From Candidatus Kuenenia stuttgartensis (GTDB lineage: Bacteria > Planctomycetota > GCA-002687715 > CAIWVZ01), in NCBI GenBank assembly GCA_945860915.1, contig CAMARR010000001.1:413277-477276 (forward strand): a stretch of 64,000 nt of DNA, written 5' to 3'. This document shows, one piece after another, positions 1 through 11,282 of the stretch. A program made the position numbers and the translations under genes. Position 1 is the first letter of the stretch. Every line of letters starts with the position of its first letter. Under the pieces are notes generated by a model. It worked only from the letters and a program-made list of their open reading frames with translations, had not been told where the DNA came from and ran no database searches.

Positions 1-932
1 GCGAGCGACGGACGCCAGGTGCGATTGAGAATGAGCTCAAATGGATCACTTGTGACGGGGCTGACGCCTTTGTGCAGCGGCAATTTGCCGGCGATCGTGT
101 CGCCAAGTACGTCGGCCGTCAATGCCGCTTGCTTGGCGCGATCCGTCGGGATTCGGACATAAAAGTCGCGTGGAATAATGGTGCCCGTATCGGAATCTTC
201 TAAGCGCTCCAAGAGCCTTCGAAGGACTCGAAACGATGACGCTACAAGGCCGCCACCATCGCCGGAGTGAATTCCCTCTGACAGCAACTCGACGGTGAGA
301 TCTCCCGCAATGAGCCCGCGCAACGACGTGGTGACCCAGAGACGCTCGTAGTCGCCGCAGCCCGAATCGAGACAAACCACGAGTTCAGGGGAACCGATGC
401 GAGCCTCGAGATGGTCAATGTAGGCGGGCAAATCGTATGAACCTGATTCTTCACAACACTCGATAACCATGACGAGCCGCGCGTGACGTACGCCTTGCTC
501 GCTCAACGCCTTAGCCGCTGCGACTGAAGCAAACACCGCGTAACCATCGTCGGCACCGCCACGTCCATACAACTTGCCATCCTTGAACACCGGCTTGAAC
601 GGGTCCAAGCCCTCGGCCCATGGAAGCATGGGGGGCTGCTTATCCAAGTGCCCATAGAGGAGAACCGTTCCCTGCGCGTCACCTGGAATCTCGATGAAGA
701 GAATCGGTGTGCGTCCTTTGAGCTGAATCACCTCCTGCTTGAGGCCGGGAATCCCTTGCTTCGCCACCCAATCCGATGCCAACTTGATCGCACGCAACAT
801 GTGGCCGTTCTCCACCCACTTGGTGTCGAAGTACGGAGACAAGTTAGGGATCGTGATGTACTCGGCGAGTGTCGGGAGAATGCTCGCCTCGAAGATCGTG
901 CTAACCGACGCTTGGGTTTTGCTGGCATCCAT
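1..932 (-). CDS. M20 family peptidase/dipeptidase, truncated at the window start
   Basis: Minus-strand reading from ATG at 932: MDASKTQASVSTIFEASILPTLAEYITIPNLSPYFD...VLLYGHLDKQPPMLPWAEGLDPFKP...GRGGADDGYAVFASVAAAKAL...ECCEESGS. The GHLDKQP, GRGGADD and EESGS motifs are typical of M20. No stop before base 1. Confidence 0.88.
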   Translation of the reverse strand, partial: MDASKTQASVSTIFEASILPTLAEYITIPNLSPYFDTKWVENGHMLRAIKLASDWVAKQGIPGLKQEVIQLKGRTPILFIEIPGDAQGTVLLYGHLDKQPPMLPWAEGLDPFKPVFKDGKLYGRGGADDGYAVFASVAAAKALSEQGVRHARLVMVIECCEESGSYDLPAYIDHLEARIGSPELVVCLDSGCGDYERLWVTTSLRGLIAGDLTVELLSEGIHSGDGGGLVASSFRVLRRLLERLEDSDTGTIIPRDFYVRIPTDRAKQAALTADVLGDTIAGKLPLHKGVSPVTSDPFELILNRTWRPSL

Positions 933-958
933 GGCGGCAGTGTAACGCCGCCGAAAAA

Positions 959-1567
959 TCAGCCTGCGATCATGGGCCGAACGTCAACGACGTCCATGCC
1001 CGCGGCCAATGCGGCTTCGATGCCCGGATCCCCGTCTTCAAACACAAGACATCGCGCCGCCCCAACGGCTAGAAGATCCGCGGCCCGGAGAAAAGGGTCG
1101 GGGTGGGGTTTGCCGCGAATGGTGTCTTCGGCAGTGACAATCACGGGGAAGTAGCCAATAAGGCTTGTATGTTCGAGCGTTCTAAGGACCGCCTTACGAA
1201 TTCCCCCCGAGACAACTGCCAGCGGCTGCAGTCCATGCCGCGCGCGCACAAGGTCCGTCACCGTAGGGATTGGCTTCACATGGTGCATTCTCTCAACGAA
1301 GCGCCTCTCCTTTTCTGGAAGCAACTCGTCTACGTCCACGAATATCCCTTGCTCACTTCCCAAGACTTCAAGAATCCTCCGCGTAGGAGTCCCCGCCATT
1401 TTCGTATATCGATCAAACGGGAACGAGAGTCCGAGGGGCTCGACGGTTTCTTTCCATGCCTCATAGTGAAGCCCCATCGTGTCCGCGAGCGTGCCATCAC
1501 AATCAAAGAGCAACGCACCATACTGGCAACACAATGCCGAATCCGCCTCATACAGGACGCGCGGCAT
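959..1567 (-). CDS. HAD superfamily hydrolase (beta-phosphoglucomutase-like)
   Basis: LLFDCDGTLADTMGLHYEAW motif I; VVSGGIRKAVLRTLE; GKPHPDPFLRAADLL; VFEDGDPGIEAALAAGM. Confidence 0.87.
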   Translation of the reverse strand: MPRVLYEADSALCCQYGALLFDCDGTLADTMGLHYEAWKETVEPLGLSFPFDRYTKMAGTPTRRILEVLGSEQGIFVDVDELLPEKERRFVERMHHVKPIPTVTDLVRARHGLQPLAVVSGGIRKAVLRTLEHTSLIGYFPVIVTAEDTIRGKPHPDPFLRAADLLAVGAARCLVFEDGDPGIEAALAAGMDVVDVRPMIAG

Positions 1568-1568
1568 C

Positions 1569-2075
1569 TCAGCCTTCCCCGATGACCATCAAGACGTCGC
1601 CACCATTGACCGTTTGTCGATCTTGGACTCTAATTTCTTTGACGACTCCGGTTGACTCGGCACGAATCTCGTTCTCCATCTTCATGGCTTCGATGATCGC
1701 TACGGGCGCACCTTTCTCGACACGGTCGCCGACCTTCACGAGTACTTTGGAGACGAATCCGGGCATCGAAGCCTTAACGACGGAAGGGCGCGGAGCTCCG
1801 CAGGCGCCCGTCAAAGCTCGGGCATTTCGTTCTTGTTCTGATTCAACAACCACGTCGAGTGTGCGACCTCGCAGGGTGAGCCGCCAGGGACCTTCGGTTG
1901 GAGCCCCCTGGGCCTCAACAGAACGACCGCCAACGAGCAACGAATGTAGGTCTCCCGTCGTCGTCGCATCTACGATGAGCGTTTCGCCGAGGTAAGTCAC
2001 CTGATGACGTCCATCGTCGCGTGTGTGCACCGACACCTGACGATCTTTGCCAAGATAATTCACGAAGTAATTCAT
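1569..2075 (-). CDS. Biotin carboxyl carrier subunit of acyl-CoA carboxylase
   Basis: C-terminal biotinyl domain ...VEKGAPVAIIEAMKMENEIRAESTGVVKEI with the AMKM biotinylation motif. Internal Met start gives an ATGA overlap with the upstream gene. Confidence 0.88.
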   Translation of the reverse strand: MNYFVNYLGKDRQVSVHTRDDGRHQVTYLGETLIVDATTTGDLHSLLVGGRSVEAQGAPTEGPWRLTLRGRTLDVVVESEQERNARALTGACGAPRPSVVKASMPGFVSKVLVKVGDRVEKGAPVAIIEAMKMENEIRAESTGVVKEIRVQDRQTVNGGDVLMVIGEG

Positions 2076-3577
2076 CGCATGGCCCCATGGCGGAACGCGC
2101 TGCGCCAAGCATCAATCCCATGCCCTGCGTTTTGTTTTAGGGAAGGCCGCGAGGTTTCCGCATCCGCGTGCCGAAGCACCGCGGCTACAATCGTAGCCAA
2201 GCGATCGGTTTCTGGATCATCTTTCGGTGGACTCATGCGTTGAAGAAGTCCGGTGTCGTAGACACCAGAACCGAATTCCGGGTCGCGTAGGATGCGTGCA
2301 AGAAACGCGATATTCGTGCGCAACCCACCAATGCGCAATTCTGCGAGGCTCTGACGCATGACGGCGATGGCCTCGCTCCGCGATGCGGAATGGACACACA
2401 ACTTCGCCAGCATTGAGTCATAGAACGGCGTCACTTCAAGTCCCGGGTACAAGGCCGAGTCGAGACGCACATGCGGCCCACCGGGCAAGAGCAGTTCTTG
2501 GATCTTTCCCGTGGATGGGAGATAGCCAGACTCGGGATCTTCGGCACAGACTCGGACTTCAATCGCATGTCCGGATTGACGGACATCCGCCTGCTTGAAC
2601 GATAGAGGATGGCCAGCCGCCACCCGCAACTGCTCAGCGACGAGATCGATACCTGTCACGAGCTCCGTAATCGCGTGCTCAACTTGGAGCCGCGTGTTCA
2701 TCTCTAGGAAGTAGAAATCACGGTTACTGTCGACAAGAAACTCCACCGTCCCGGCATTGACGTAACCGACTGCGCGAGCTGCCGCGACAGCGGCATCGCA
2801 CATGCGCTTGCGCAACTCCGGCGTGACGAATGGCGAAGGTGTTTCTTCTACGACCTTTTGATGCCGGCGTTGAACCGAACACTCACGCTCGAAGAGGTGG
2901 ACGATAGTTCCGTGGTGATCACCGAACACCTGAACTTCAACGTGGTGCGGGCCTTCGACCAGCCGTTCGAGAAATACTGTGCCATCGCCGAAAGCCTTTT
3001 CGGCCTCGGCGCGAGCGCGTTCGAAGGCCTCTTTGATCTCGGACATCGACCTGACGATTCGAATGCCCTTGCCACCTCCGCCCGCCGATGCCTTGAGCAT
3101 GAGCGGGAATCCGACGCGAGTCGCTGCTTCCTCAAGAGTGTCCTCATTGACAGCATCTTCGCCTGGAACCACCGGGACCGAAGCGGCCTTCATCCGCAAA
3201 CGCGACTGAATCTTGTCCCCCATCGCGCGAATTGCCTCCGGGGGAGGCCCGATGAATACGATTCCGGCGTCTCGGCAGCGTGACGCGAAAGCAGCGTTTT
3301 CTGACAGAAACCCGTAGCCCGGATGGATGGCGTCGGCACCCGAGATTTTGGCGGCTTCGAGAATACGGTCATGCACGAGGTAGGACTCGCGCGGGCTCGG
3401 GGGGCCAATAAGGACGGCCTCGTCGGCCATACGCACGTGGAGAGCGCTGCGGTCGGCCTCGCTGAATACAGCGACCGTTGGAATCCCAACGACGTGGCAC
3501 GCTCTGATCACGCGCAACGCGATCTCGCCCCGATTCGCAATGAGAACTTTCTTGATTGGCTTAATCGGGACCTTCAC
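2072..3577 (-). CDS. accC: Acetyl/propionyl-CoA carboxylase, biotin carboxylase subunit
   Basis: [17 protein letters not shown]...[12 protein letters not shown]...[17 protein letters not shown]...[16 protein letters not shown]. Confidence 0.93.
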   Translation of the reverse strand: MKVPIKPIKKVLIANRGEIALRVIRACHVVGIPTVAVFSEADRSALHVRMADEAVLIGPPSPRESYLVHDRILEAAKISGADAIHPGYGFLSENAAFASRCRDAGIVFIGPPPEAIRAMGDKIQSRLRMKAASVPVVPGEDAVNEDTLEEAATRVGFPLMLKASAGGGGKGIRIVRSMSEIKEAFERARAEAEKAFGDGTVFLERLVEGPHHVEVQVFGDHHGTIVHLFERECSVQRRHQKVVEETPSPFVTPELRKRMCDAAVAAARAVGYVNAGTVEFLVDSNRDFYFLEMNTRLQVEHAITELVTGIDLVAEQLRVAAGHPLSFKQADVRQSGHAIEVRVCAEDPESGYLPSTGKIQELLLPGGPHVRLDSALYPGLEVTPFYDSMLAKLCVHSASRSEAIAVMRQSLAELRIGGLRTNIAFLARILRDPEFGSGVYDTGLLQRMSPPKDDPETDRLATIVAAVLRHADAETSRPSLKQNAGHGIDAWRSAFRHGAMR

Positions 3578-5121
3578 AGCGGGATGTTTCCATGCTTCTT
3601 CGGCGGGTTTCGGTCGCGCTTGCTCTCCAGTAGGCGCAGCGCAGAAGCTAGCCTTTGCCTTGTCTCGCGTGGCTCGATGACGTCATCGATGTATCCGCGT
3701 GCTGCAGCGACGAACGGACTCGCGAACTTGTCCCGGTAGTCCCGGATCAAGCGTTCTTCCTCCGTCGCCCGATCGGCCGCCTCTTCAATCTGACGTTTGA
3801 AGATAATCTCCACGGCGCCCTTCGGGCCCATCACGGCGACCTCGGCCGTCGGCCAGGCAAGATTGAGATCTCCTCGAATATGCTTCGAGTTCAGCACGTC
3901 ATACGCTCCGCCATAGGCCTTGCGCGTGATGATCGTAATCCGCGGAACGGTTGCTTCACAGAACGCGTACAAGAGCTTGGCACCGTGGCGAATGATGCCT
4001 CCGTGTTCCTGCGAAACGCCCGGCAAGAACCCGGGAACATCTTCGAAGACGATCAGCGGGATATTGAAGCAATCGCAGAATCGGACGAACCGCGCACCCT
4101 TAACTGACGCGTCAATGTCGAGCACCCCAGCGAGAAAGGCCGGCTGATTCGCGACGATTCCAACAACGCGCCCGTCAATACGGGCAAAGGTGCAAATGAT
4201 GTTGCGCGCGAAGTCGGGCATTATCTCTAGGAATGTTCCGTCGTCGACCACTCGGCGGATGACGTCTTTCATGTCATACGGACGATTGGGATTCTCGGGG
4301 ACCAAGGTGTCGAGTTCTGCGTCGGCACGATCGGCCGGGTCCTTAGTCGCGAGTCGAGGAGGGTCCTCTGCGTTGTTGAGCGGGAGGTAGGACAAAAGAT
4401 CGCGAACGCGCGCCAGCGCCTCGGCGTCATTGGCTGCCGTCATGTGCGCGACGCCAGACTTAGAGGCATGGACGCTCGCGCCACCGAGTTCTTCGGACGT
4501 CACATCCTCGTGAGTCACTGTCTTCACCACCGTAGGCCCTGTGATGAACATGTACGACGTGTTTTCCACCATCACGACGAAGTCCGTGATAGCCGGTGAA
4601 TAAACTGCGCCACCGGCACACGGTCCCATAACAACTGAAATCTGCGGGATCACGCCCGAGGCAAGTGTGTTGCGAAGAAAAATATCTGCGTATCCGCCAA
4701 GGCTGACTACGCCTTCCTGAATGCGCGCCCCTCCGGAATCGTTGAGTCCAATGACGGGACGACCCGTCTTCATCGCCATGTCCATCACCTTGCAGATTTT
4801 CGCCGCATGGGTCTCGGAAAGCGACCCGCCAAAGACCGTAAAGTCCTGCGAGAAGACGTACACGTCTCGGCCCCCGATGGTCCCAAATCCCGTTACCACG
4901 CCGTCGCCGGGAATCTGTTGGCGCTCGAGTCCAAAGTCTGTGCATCGATGCGTAACGAACATATCGAGTTCAGTAAAAGAACCCGGGTCGAGCAGGAGGT
5001 CGAGGCGCTCGCGGGCCGTCAGCTTGCCGCGCTTATGCTGAGCCTCAATGCGTTCCTTGCCGCCACCGAGGCGTGCAGCATCGCGCATCCGCTTGAGTTC
5101 TTCACGAGGGTCAACAGCCAA
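3574..5121 (-). CDS. pccB: Acyl-CoA carboxylase beta subunit (propionyl-CoA carboxylase-like carboxyltransferase)
   Basis: [28 protein letters not shown]...[32 protein letters not shown]...[19 protein letters not shown]; 515 aa. Confidence 0.92.
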   Translation of the reverse strand: MAVDPREELKRMRDAARLGGGKERIEAQHKRGKLTARERLDLLLDPGSFTELDMFVTHRCTDFGLERQQIPGDGVVTGFGTIGGRDVYVFSQDFTVFGGSLSETHAAKICKVMDMAMKTGRPVIGLNDSGGARIQEGVVSLGGYADIFLRNTLASGVIPQISVVMGPCAGGAVYSPAITDFVVMVENTSYMFITGPTVVKTVTHEDVTSEELGGASVHASKSGVAHMTAANDAEALARVRDLLSYLPLNNAEDPPRLATKDPADRADAELDTLVPENPNRPYDMKDVIRRVVDDGTFLEIMPDFARNIICTFARIDGRVVGIVANQPAFLAGVLDIDASVKGARFVRFCDCFNIPLIVFEDVPGFLPGVSQEHGGIIRHGAKLLYAFCEATVPRITIITRKAYGGAYDVLNSKHIRGDLNLAWPTAEVAVMGPKGAVEIIFKRQIEEAADRATEEERLIRDYRDKFASPFVAAARGYIDDVIEPRETRQRLASALRLLESKRDRNPPKKHGNIPL

Positions 5122-5165
5122 TGGGAGTCTCCGGTGGCAGGCGGAAGCCCGCCGGGTTTGGGAAC

Positions 5166-5594
5166 CTAGCCCCCTTGATGGGGTGCGTCAACGTCGGGCG
5201 GCTGCGAGAGCTCGACGAGCACGCCGCCCGTAGCCCTCGGATGCACGAACGCGATCGAGCACCCATGGGCACCGAGCCGAGGTGCTGCATCAATCAAGGC
5301 AAATCCGGCTCCCTTGAGCGCGTTCAAATCAGCCCCGACTTGGTCGGTCTCGAGACAGACATGGTGGAGTCCGGGTCCTCGTTTCTCAATGAACTTCGCC
5401 ACCGGTGAATCTGCTGATGTCGGCTCGAGAAGCTCGATGCAGAACTGGCCCACGACCATTCGGGCGACTTTGACCTGCTGATCGGCGACGACCTCGACAT
5501 GCGAACACGTGAATCCCATCGCTGTCCACGCTTTGATCCCGGCATCGAGGGACGACACCGCAACCGCAATATGTTCGATTCCTTTGACAGCCAT
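5166..5594 (-). CDS. mce: Methylmalonyl-CoA epimerase (VOC family)
   Basis: [23 protein letters not shown]...[34 protein letters not shown]; sits between the mutase and carboxylase genes. Confidence 0.88.
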   Translation of the reverse strand: MAVKGIEHIAVAVSSLDAGIKAWTAMGFTCSHVEVVADQQVKVARMVVGQFCIELLEPTSADSPVAKFIEKRGPGLHHVCLETDQVGADLNALKGAGFALIDAAPRLGAHGCSIAFVHPRATGGVLVELSQPPDVDAPHQGG

Positions 5595-5604
5595 AAGAGA
5601 AACC

Positions 5605-7245
5605 TCAGAAGACAGAGCGCTCCCGCCAGCGTCCAAAAGTGCGTTCAAGACACGTGCATATCTCGCCGATCGTCACCGAAGCCTCGACGCAGCGAAGAAC
5701 CGCGGGAAACAGGTTTTTCGTCGAGGTCGCCGCGTCGTCAAGCTGTGACAGGGAGTCATTCGCCTCCCCTGCTGCACGACTAGAGCGAATCTCGCGGATT
5801 CGTTCGATCTGACGATCTCGAATCGCATCGTCGATACCGAGCACATCGAACGGCACCTCATTATCGACGCGGTATCGGTTGACTCCGACCACCACTCGCG
5901 AACCGTCTTCAACCGACTTCTGCGACGCATAGGCGGCGCGGTGAATCTCGCGCTGATAGAAACCGGCTTCAATGGCCTTGGCTGCGCCGCCGATGCGGTC
6001 GATTTCGACGATCAAAGCGAGCGCAGCCTTCTCGAGACTGTCCGTGAGACTCTCGATGAATGGCGCGCCGCCGAGCGGATCGACGACCGAGGTGACGCCT
6101 GATTCGTCCATCAGGATCTGTTGAGTACGCAACGCAAGGCGTGCGGCATCAGCCGACGGCAGAGATAAAGCTTCATCCTTTGAATTCGTATGGAGGCTCT
6201 GAGTACCCCCGAGAACGGCGGCGAGCGCCTGGATGGTCACACGCACCGCGTTGTTCTCGGGCTGATCCGCGGTCAACGTTGAGCCAGCCGTCTGGGTGTG
6301 AAATCGAAGCATGAGGCTCTTCTTGTCACTTGGCGCGAACCGCGATTTGACCAATGTTGCCCAAAGTCGACGCGCCGCACGAAACTTGGCGATCTCCTCG
6401 AAGAAGTCATTATGCGCGTTGAAGAAGAATGAAATGCGTGGCGCGAAGCGATCGACAGGTAGTCCTCGATCAACGGCCGCTTGGACATAGGCCAACCCGT
6501 TCGCAATCGTAAAGGCGAGCTCTTGGACTGCGGTACACCCCGCCTCGCGCATATGGTAGCCCGACACGGAAACTGTATTGAATTGAGGGAGACGCTCTGC
6601 CGCGACTTCGAAGATGTCCGTGATGAGGCGAAGCGAAGGATTGGGAGGGAATCGGTAGGTTCCGCGCGCTGCGTATTCCTTCAGAATGTCATTCTGAATG
6701 GTCCCCGAGAGGTCTTTTTCCGACACTCCCTGCCTGCGGCCGACGGCGACGTAGAGGGCAAGCAACACCATCGCAGTCGCGTTGATCGTCATCGACGTCG
6801 AAACGGAACCCAGTGGAATCCCGTCAAACAACTCCATCATGTCGTCGATCGAGGCAACTGACACACCGACCTTGCCCACTTCGCCATCCGCGAGCGGGTC
6901 GTCAGGATCAAAGCCCATCTGCGTGGGGAGGTCAAACGCAGTCGAGAGGCCCGTTTGGCCGTTCTTGAGGAGGTACCGGAATCGCTCGTTGGTCGCCTTG
7001 GCCGTCGAGAACCCTGCGTACTGCCGAATGGTCCACGGCCGCCCGAGGTACATCGTTGGGTGGATGCCTCGCAGATAGGGCGCATCACCGGGGAGGCCGA
7101 GGTGCTCGGATTGACCCTTCCAAGCATAGACCGGATCCAGACTCAAACCGGACGGAGTCGATTTGGATCCGACATCACGGCGCACCTTATCTAGAAACGG
7201 TCCGAACGCGGGTTCAGAAGAAGCTGGATTTGGCACATCGGTCAT
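5605..7245 (-). CDS. Methylmalonyl-CoA mutase-like acyl-CoA mutase large subunit, without a C-terminal B12 domain
   Basis: [45 protein letters not shown]...[11 protein letters not shown]...[29 protein letters not shown]. Start taken at [10 protein letters not shown]; the ORF opens at 7275. Confidence 0.9.
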   Translation of the reverse strand: MTDVPNPASSEPAFGPFLDKVRRDVGSKSTPSGLSLDPVYAWKGQSEHLGLPGDAPYLRGIHPTMYLGRPWTIRQYAGFSTAKATNERFRYLLKNGQTGLSTAFDLPTQMGFDPDDPLADGEVGKVGVSVASIDDMMELFDGIPLGSVSTSMTINATAMVLLALYVAVGRRQGVSEKDLSGTIQNDILKEYAARGTYRFPPNPSLRLITDIFEVAAERLPQFNTVSVSGYHMREAGCTAVQELAFTIANGLAYVQAAVDRGLPVDRFAPRISFFFNAHNDFFEEIAKFRAARRLWATLVKSRFAPSDKKSLMLRFHTQTAGSTLTADQPENNAVRVTIQALAAVLGGTQSLHTNSKDEALSLPSADAARLALRTQQILMDESGVTSVVDPLGGAPFIESLTDSLEKAALALIVEIDRIGGAAKAIEAGFYQREIHRAAYASQKSVEDGSRVVVGVNRYRVDNEVPFDVLGIDDAIRDRQIERIREIRSSRAAGEANDSLSQLDDAATSTKNLFPAVLRCVEASVTIGEICTCLERTFGRWRERSVF

Positions 7246-7305
7246 GGCGATATCGTACGAGTCGAGGCGTCCCACCCACAGGCACCCGGCGCGTATAACT
7301 AAGAC

Positions 7306-8847
7306 ATGTCACGTTGGACACTAGCCGCCCTCGTCTTCACTGCCGCCGCTGCCTTAGGTCAGGTGGTTCTTCCACCGCCCGTTTTGGGATCAAAGGCCTA
7401 CCCTCGCCCACTATCTGTGCGCCTCAACGACCAAGCGACAACCAGCGTTTGGTTCCTTGCCGGCGATGCTGTGCCAAGAGGGCTAGATGGCATCTACAAC
7501 CCGGCTCTCGACATCGTCGTGCGACGCGACACCTCAGTTCTTCGACGATTCGCGCAAAACGCGTACGGTCGCACGGAAAAGCCCGCAGCGCGGCTAGCCG
7601 GAGTGGTTGCTCCATTTGGACCCGTAACGGAACCTGCCCCTCCTGCGATCGAAGTGGCCAAGAGAATCGAGGGGTTGCTTAAGCAACCCTTCGTTTCGTC
7701 ACTCGGGACATTCCTGAAAGTCGGGACAGTGGACCTGTCGGATGCCACCCCTCTTCCAGTGGCGCATCGGATTGCGGCGGTCGCCGCGCTAACCGGGGCT
7801 GAGTTTCACCTACCGCAGGGCGTTCCGCTCGATCCCGAGCGTGCCTCACTTCTCGATAGGATTTCGCCCCCCGTCGAGTCGTGGTGCGCCGATGCCTTTC
7901 CGAAGTCAGTGCCCCCGGATGTGATCGTGCGTCATCACCAGCGATCGGGCGTCCGACAGACAACCATCGCGATTCTCGGATCGCCATTCGACCGAATCGC
8001 GCGAGTCCCGCTTCAAGACCTTGGGCTCGATGACATCCCATACATCCTTGTCGATGTATTCGACAATACACAACTACGTTCAGAAGGCGGCATCATCTCG
8101 TGCCATGTCCCTGCCCATGGCGTCCGACTTCTGGTTGCCGCCCCAGAGGGAACCGAGCCTGCACTACTGTCTTTTGGCGAAGATCTCGCAGGCGGACTAG
8201 ATCTCCTCGAGTCGATCTCGATTGGCGAGACGGACGGGAAGCCCGTTGTCAGGTGCAAAACAGTCAAACCCTCCGCACAAGCATCCCGCGTCATTTGTTA
8301 CGTACCGAAACGTGGCGCAGTGTCGATTTCCGTGGAACCTATGCCCAGCGATGCAGCCGTTTTGAGTTCACGCTCAGACACATGGACCGCTTTACCGAAA
8401 AGTCGCCCCACATCACGGCCCTTTGACAATTCCAAAATCGCCGCGCGCGGAGCAGACCTACGGAGTTGGCCTGGCTTTACAGCAACACCATGGTCAGATG
8501 GATTCCGGCGCGACCAATCCGCGTGGGGCTCTAAGCTTCTCATCAACGGAGCACCGGTTATCTACGGCATCGGCGCCATTACGGGGACGAAAGCCACGAT
8601 CCCTCTAGCGGGTAAAGCAACCTCACTAAGCGCGCTCGTCGGTCCTGCCACCGATGGAGAAGCACGCATCGTCGTGTACTGCGACGGCATCTTGAAAGCA
8701 TCAATTGACGTAGGAGGCGCAACCCCAAGCGCACTCCTCTCGGTTGACCTCGGCGGTGTCCAAGAATTGACGATCGACATCTCGACACCCAAGCCTGTCA
8801 CCAGGCCCATCGACGTGACATTCGCGAACATCGCACTTTCGATTTGA
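7306..8847 (+). CDS. Secreted protein of unknown function; C-terminus resembles NPCBM-type carbohydrate-binding domains
   Basis: Signal peptide [20 protein letters not shown]-terminal [60 protein letters not shown] is NPCBM-like. Confidence 0.7.
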   Translation: MSRWTLAALVFTAAAALGQVVLPPPVLGSKAYPRPLSVRLNDQATTSVWFLAGDAVPRGLDGIYNPALDIVVRRDTSVLRRFAQNAYGRTEKPAARLAGVVAPFGPVTEPAPPAIEVAKRIEGLLKQPFVSSLGTFLKVGTVDLSDATPLPVAHRIAAVAALTGAEFHLPQGVPLDPERASLLDRISPPVESWCADAFPKSVPPDVIVRHHQRSGVRQTTIAILGSPFDRIARVPLQDLGLDDIPYILVDVFDNTQLRSEGGIISCHVPAHGVRLLVAAPEGTEPALLSFGEDLAGGLDLLESISIGETDGKPVVRCKTVKPSAQASRVICYVPKRGAVSISVEPMPSDAAVLSSRSDTWTALPKSRPTSRPFDNSKIAARGADLRSWPGFTATPWSDGFRRDQSAWGSKLLINGAPVIYGIGAITGTKATIPLAGKATSLSALVGPATDGEARIVVYCDGILKASIDVGGATPSALLSVDLGGVQELTIDISTPKPVTRPIDVTFANIALSI

Positions 8848-10296
8848 TCAGATCGTCTTGCGATGTCGTGACGCAGCGATTCCGAGCGCCTTGCGATACT
8901 TGGTCACCGTTCTGCGAGCAACTTTGACCCCGTGAAGCGCAAGAAGACGCTGAACGATTTCATCGTCAGACAGCGGGATCGTCGCCCCCTCGTGCTCAAT
9001 GATCTCCTTGACCTTCATCTTCACGGACTCGCGGCTGTCGGAACTGCCGTCAACATTGGTGGTGCCACCGGCAAAAAAGTCCTTCAGCGGGAATATGCCT
9101 CGGTGCGTTTGGATGTACTTCCCAGAGACTGCTCGAGAAATCGTCGACGTATGTACGTGAACCTGCTCGGCGACCTCCTGCATACGGAGGGGCTTTAGGT
9201 ACTGAGGCCCGTGGTCCAAGAAGTCCTTCTGCCGAGCGACGAGGATACGTCCGACATCAAGGAGTGTCTTCTTGCGCTTTCTTACTGCCTCGACGAGAGC
9301 CCGGGCAGATTCGTATTTTCGCCGGGCATAGTCAAGGTACGCCTTGTCGCCCTCTCCCTTGAGAAGGGCATCCATGTGGCGCTTCGCAACACGAATCTGG
9401 GGCACCCAATCGTTGACTAAGACGACATCGTATGTCTCACCATCCCATTCCGTCATAAGATCGGGATTCACATAAGCGCGTTGACTTTTATCTGCATCTA
9501 CCGAAGCCCCTGGACGCAGATTGAGATCCTTGAATCCATGAAGAAGTTCACGGAGACGATCCTGCGTGATCTTGAGTTCTGCCGTGACGCGAGCGACTCT
9601 CCCCTTCAGAACATCGTCGAGAAAATCGACAAGCAATCGCTTTCGAAGCTCATGGTCGGGGTGTGAAGGATCGAGCTGAAGCAGTAAACACTCGGACATG
9701 TTGCGCGCACCCACGCCCTTCGGCTCTAAGCCTTGAATCATCGACAGCACTCGAGCCGCATCTTCGGGCGAAAACCTGTCAGCAACCAGGGCACACGCAT
9801 CTTCCAACGGGACATTGAGCCAGCCGCGATAGTCGAGATTGAAGATGACCTGTTCTGCGAGCGGGCGCAGCGAGATTGAGTTTGGAATCGCATCGAACTG
9901 GCGAAGCAACTCCTCCTGAAGCGTCGGGCCATCCCCCGGCGCATTGTTCATCGCCTCAATTTTGTCCTGACCGGCATCACGTCCCGTTGATCGCGTGCCC
10001 GGGACGAAATCGGATGACTCGCCCGAGTACGCAGATTCCCATCCTTCAAAATGGGAGTCGTCACCCGATGATCCGGAAGCCGTGCGATCCTCAGTGCCAT
10101 CGTCCGACTTCTTGGACACTTCGGACGGCAGTTCCTTCGCCTTGACCTCGAGGAATTCGTTCGTGTCGAGCTCCTCCTGAATTCGATTGGCGAGTTCGAC
10201 GGTTGAAAGCTGCAACAACTCGACAGACTGCAGGATCTGCGGTGCCAGAATCTGCTTCTGGCTTAGATTCTGGGTGAGTCGAAAATCAAGTCCCAC
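8848..10296 (-). CDS. rpoN: RNA polymerase sigma-54 factor
   Basis: N-terminal Q-rich activator region QNLSQKQILAPQILQSVELLQLSTVEL; C-terminal RpoN box ARRTVTKYRKALGI. Confidence 0.96.
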   Translation of the reverse strand: MGLDFRLTQNLSQKQILAPQILQSVELLQLSTVELANRIQEELDTNEFLEVKAKELPSEVSKKSDDGTEDRTASGSSGDDSHFEGWESAYSGESSDFVPGTRSTGRDAGQDKIEAMNNAPGDGPTLQEELLRQFDAIPNSISLRPLAEQVIFNLDYRGWLNVPLEDACALVADRFSPEDAARVLSMIQGLEPKGVGARNMSECLLLQLDPSHPDHELRKRLLVDFLDDVLKGRVARVTAELKITQDRLRELLHGFKDLNLRPGASVDADKSQRAYVNPDLMTEWDGETYDVVLVNDWVPQIRVAKRHMDALLKGEGDKAYLDYARRKYESARALVEAVRKRKKTLLDVGRILVARQKDFLDHGPQYLKPLRMQEVAEQVHVHTSTISRAVSGKYIQTHRGIFPLKDFFAGGTTNVDGSSDSRESVKMKVKEIIEHEGATIPLSDDEIVQRLLALHGVKVARRTVTKYRKALGIAASRHRKTI

Positions 10297-10299
10297 GAA

Positions 10300-10908
10300 T
10301 CAACCCCCGCTCCCGGATGGACGTCTAAGGCGGAGGGCTTCGGCGAGGACTTCAGTACCTGCAAACTCAATGGCGCCACCACTCGAAAGGCCACGTGCGA
10401 GCCGAGACACCACGGCTTTGCCTTGTAGGCGCTTTTCGACGACCAACGCGGTGGCGTCGCCCTCGATGTCAGGATTGGTACCAAGAATGACCTCGCGCAC
10501 ACGATCTGAAGTCACGCGGTGTTCCAAGTTTCGAATCGACAGAGCCTCGACGCCTGCGCCCTCGTGCGGTGTCAGTCGTCCCATGAGAACATGGTACGTA
10601 CCTTTGAAACGTCCGGTTTTCTCGAAGGACACGACGTCTCTCGGATGCTCAACGACGAGAATGAGCCCGGCATCGCGAGTCGGGTCCGCGCAAACATCGC
10701 AGAGATCGGCTGTCGCGACATTGGAACAGCGTAAGCAAGAGGTCACGCTTTGCTTCGCCGACGAAATGGCGTCCACGAACGACCCGACCTCGGCTGGGGT
10801 GTCCCGCAGTACGGCAAAGGCAAGCCGTTCTGCAGTCTTGGTCCCTATTCCCGGGAGTCGTTCGAATTCCGCAATGAGCCGTTGTAGAGGTTCTGGAAAG
10901 CCTGCCAT
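10300..10908 (-). CDS. recR: Recombination mediator RecR
   Basis: PLQRLIAEFERLPGIGTKTAERLAF; CLRCSNVATADLCDVCADPTRD zinc finger; Toprim segment LILVVEHPRDVVSFEKTGRFKGTYHVLMGRLTPHEGAG. Confidence 0.95.
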   Translation of the reverse strand: MAGFPEPLQRLIAEFERLPGIGTKTAERLAFAVLRDTPAEVGSFVDAISSAKQSVTSCLRCSNVATADLCDVCADPTRDAGLILVVEHPRDVVSFEKTGRFKGTYHVLMGRLTPHEGAGVEALSIRNLEHRVTSDRVREVILGTNPDIEGDATALVVEKRLQGKAVVSRLARGLSSGGAIEFAGTEVLAEALRLRRPSGSGG

Positions 10909-10961
10909 GGGTGCCGCGTCGTTACGCGCGTCCCTATTCTATGCGAACCGCAGGACATTGA

Positions 10962-11282
10962 TCAGAACAATCCGCCGAGTCCGCCACCCATCGGCGAAAC
11001 CTTCTGCATCTCGGCATCATGGAGCTTCTTCGCCTTTTCCATGGCTGTCTTGAGCGCAACGAGCACCAAATCCTCGAGCATCTCCGTGTCCGATGGGTCA
11101 CACGCCTCAGCCTTGATCTTCACGGCCTGCGGCTCCGAGAGTCCGTTCACGATGACTGAGACGGAGCCACCGCCGGCTGCCCCCTCCACCATTCGGCTAC
11201 GCAAGTCGTCCTGCGCCTTCCGCATGTCGGACTGCATTTTTTGAGCCTGAGCCATCAACGCATTGGGATCAAATTTGTTCAT
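10962..11282 (-). CDS. ybaB: YbaB/EbfC family nucleoid-associated protein
   Basis: MNKFDPNALMAQAQKMQSDMRKAQDDLRSRMVEGAAGGGSVSVIVNGL; sits between dnaX and recR. Confidence 0.93.
   Translation of the reverse strand: MNKFDPNALMAQAQKMQSDMRKAQDDLRSRMVEGAAGGGSVSVIVNGLSEPQAVKIKAEACDPSDTEMLEDLVLVALKTAMEKAKKLHDAEMQKVSPMGGGLGGLF

Noticed and set aside
7246-7305. Cobalamin riboswitch upstream of the mutase operon
   Set aside because: Only about 60 bp separate the divergent starts, too short for a B12 riboswitch, and no B12-box was apparent.
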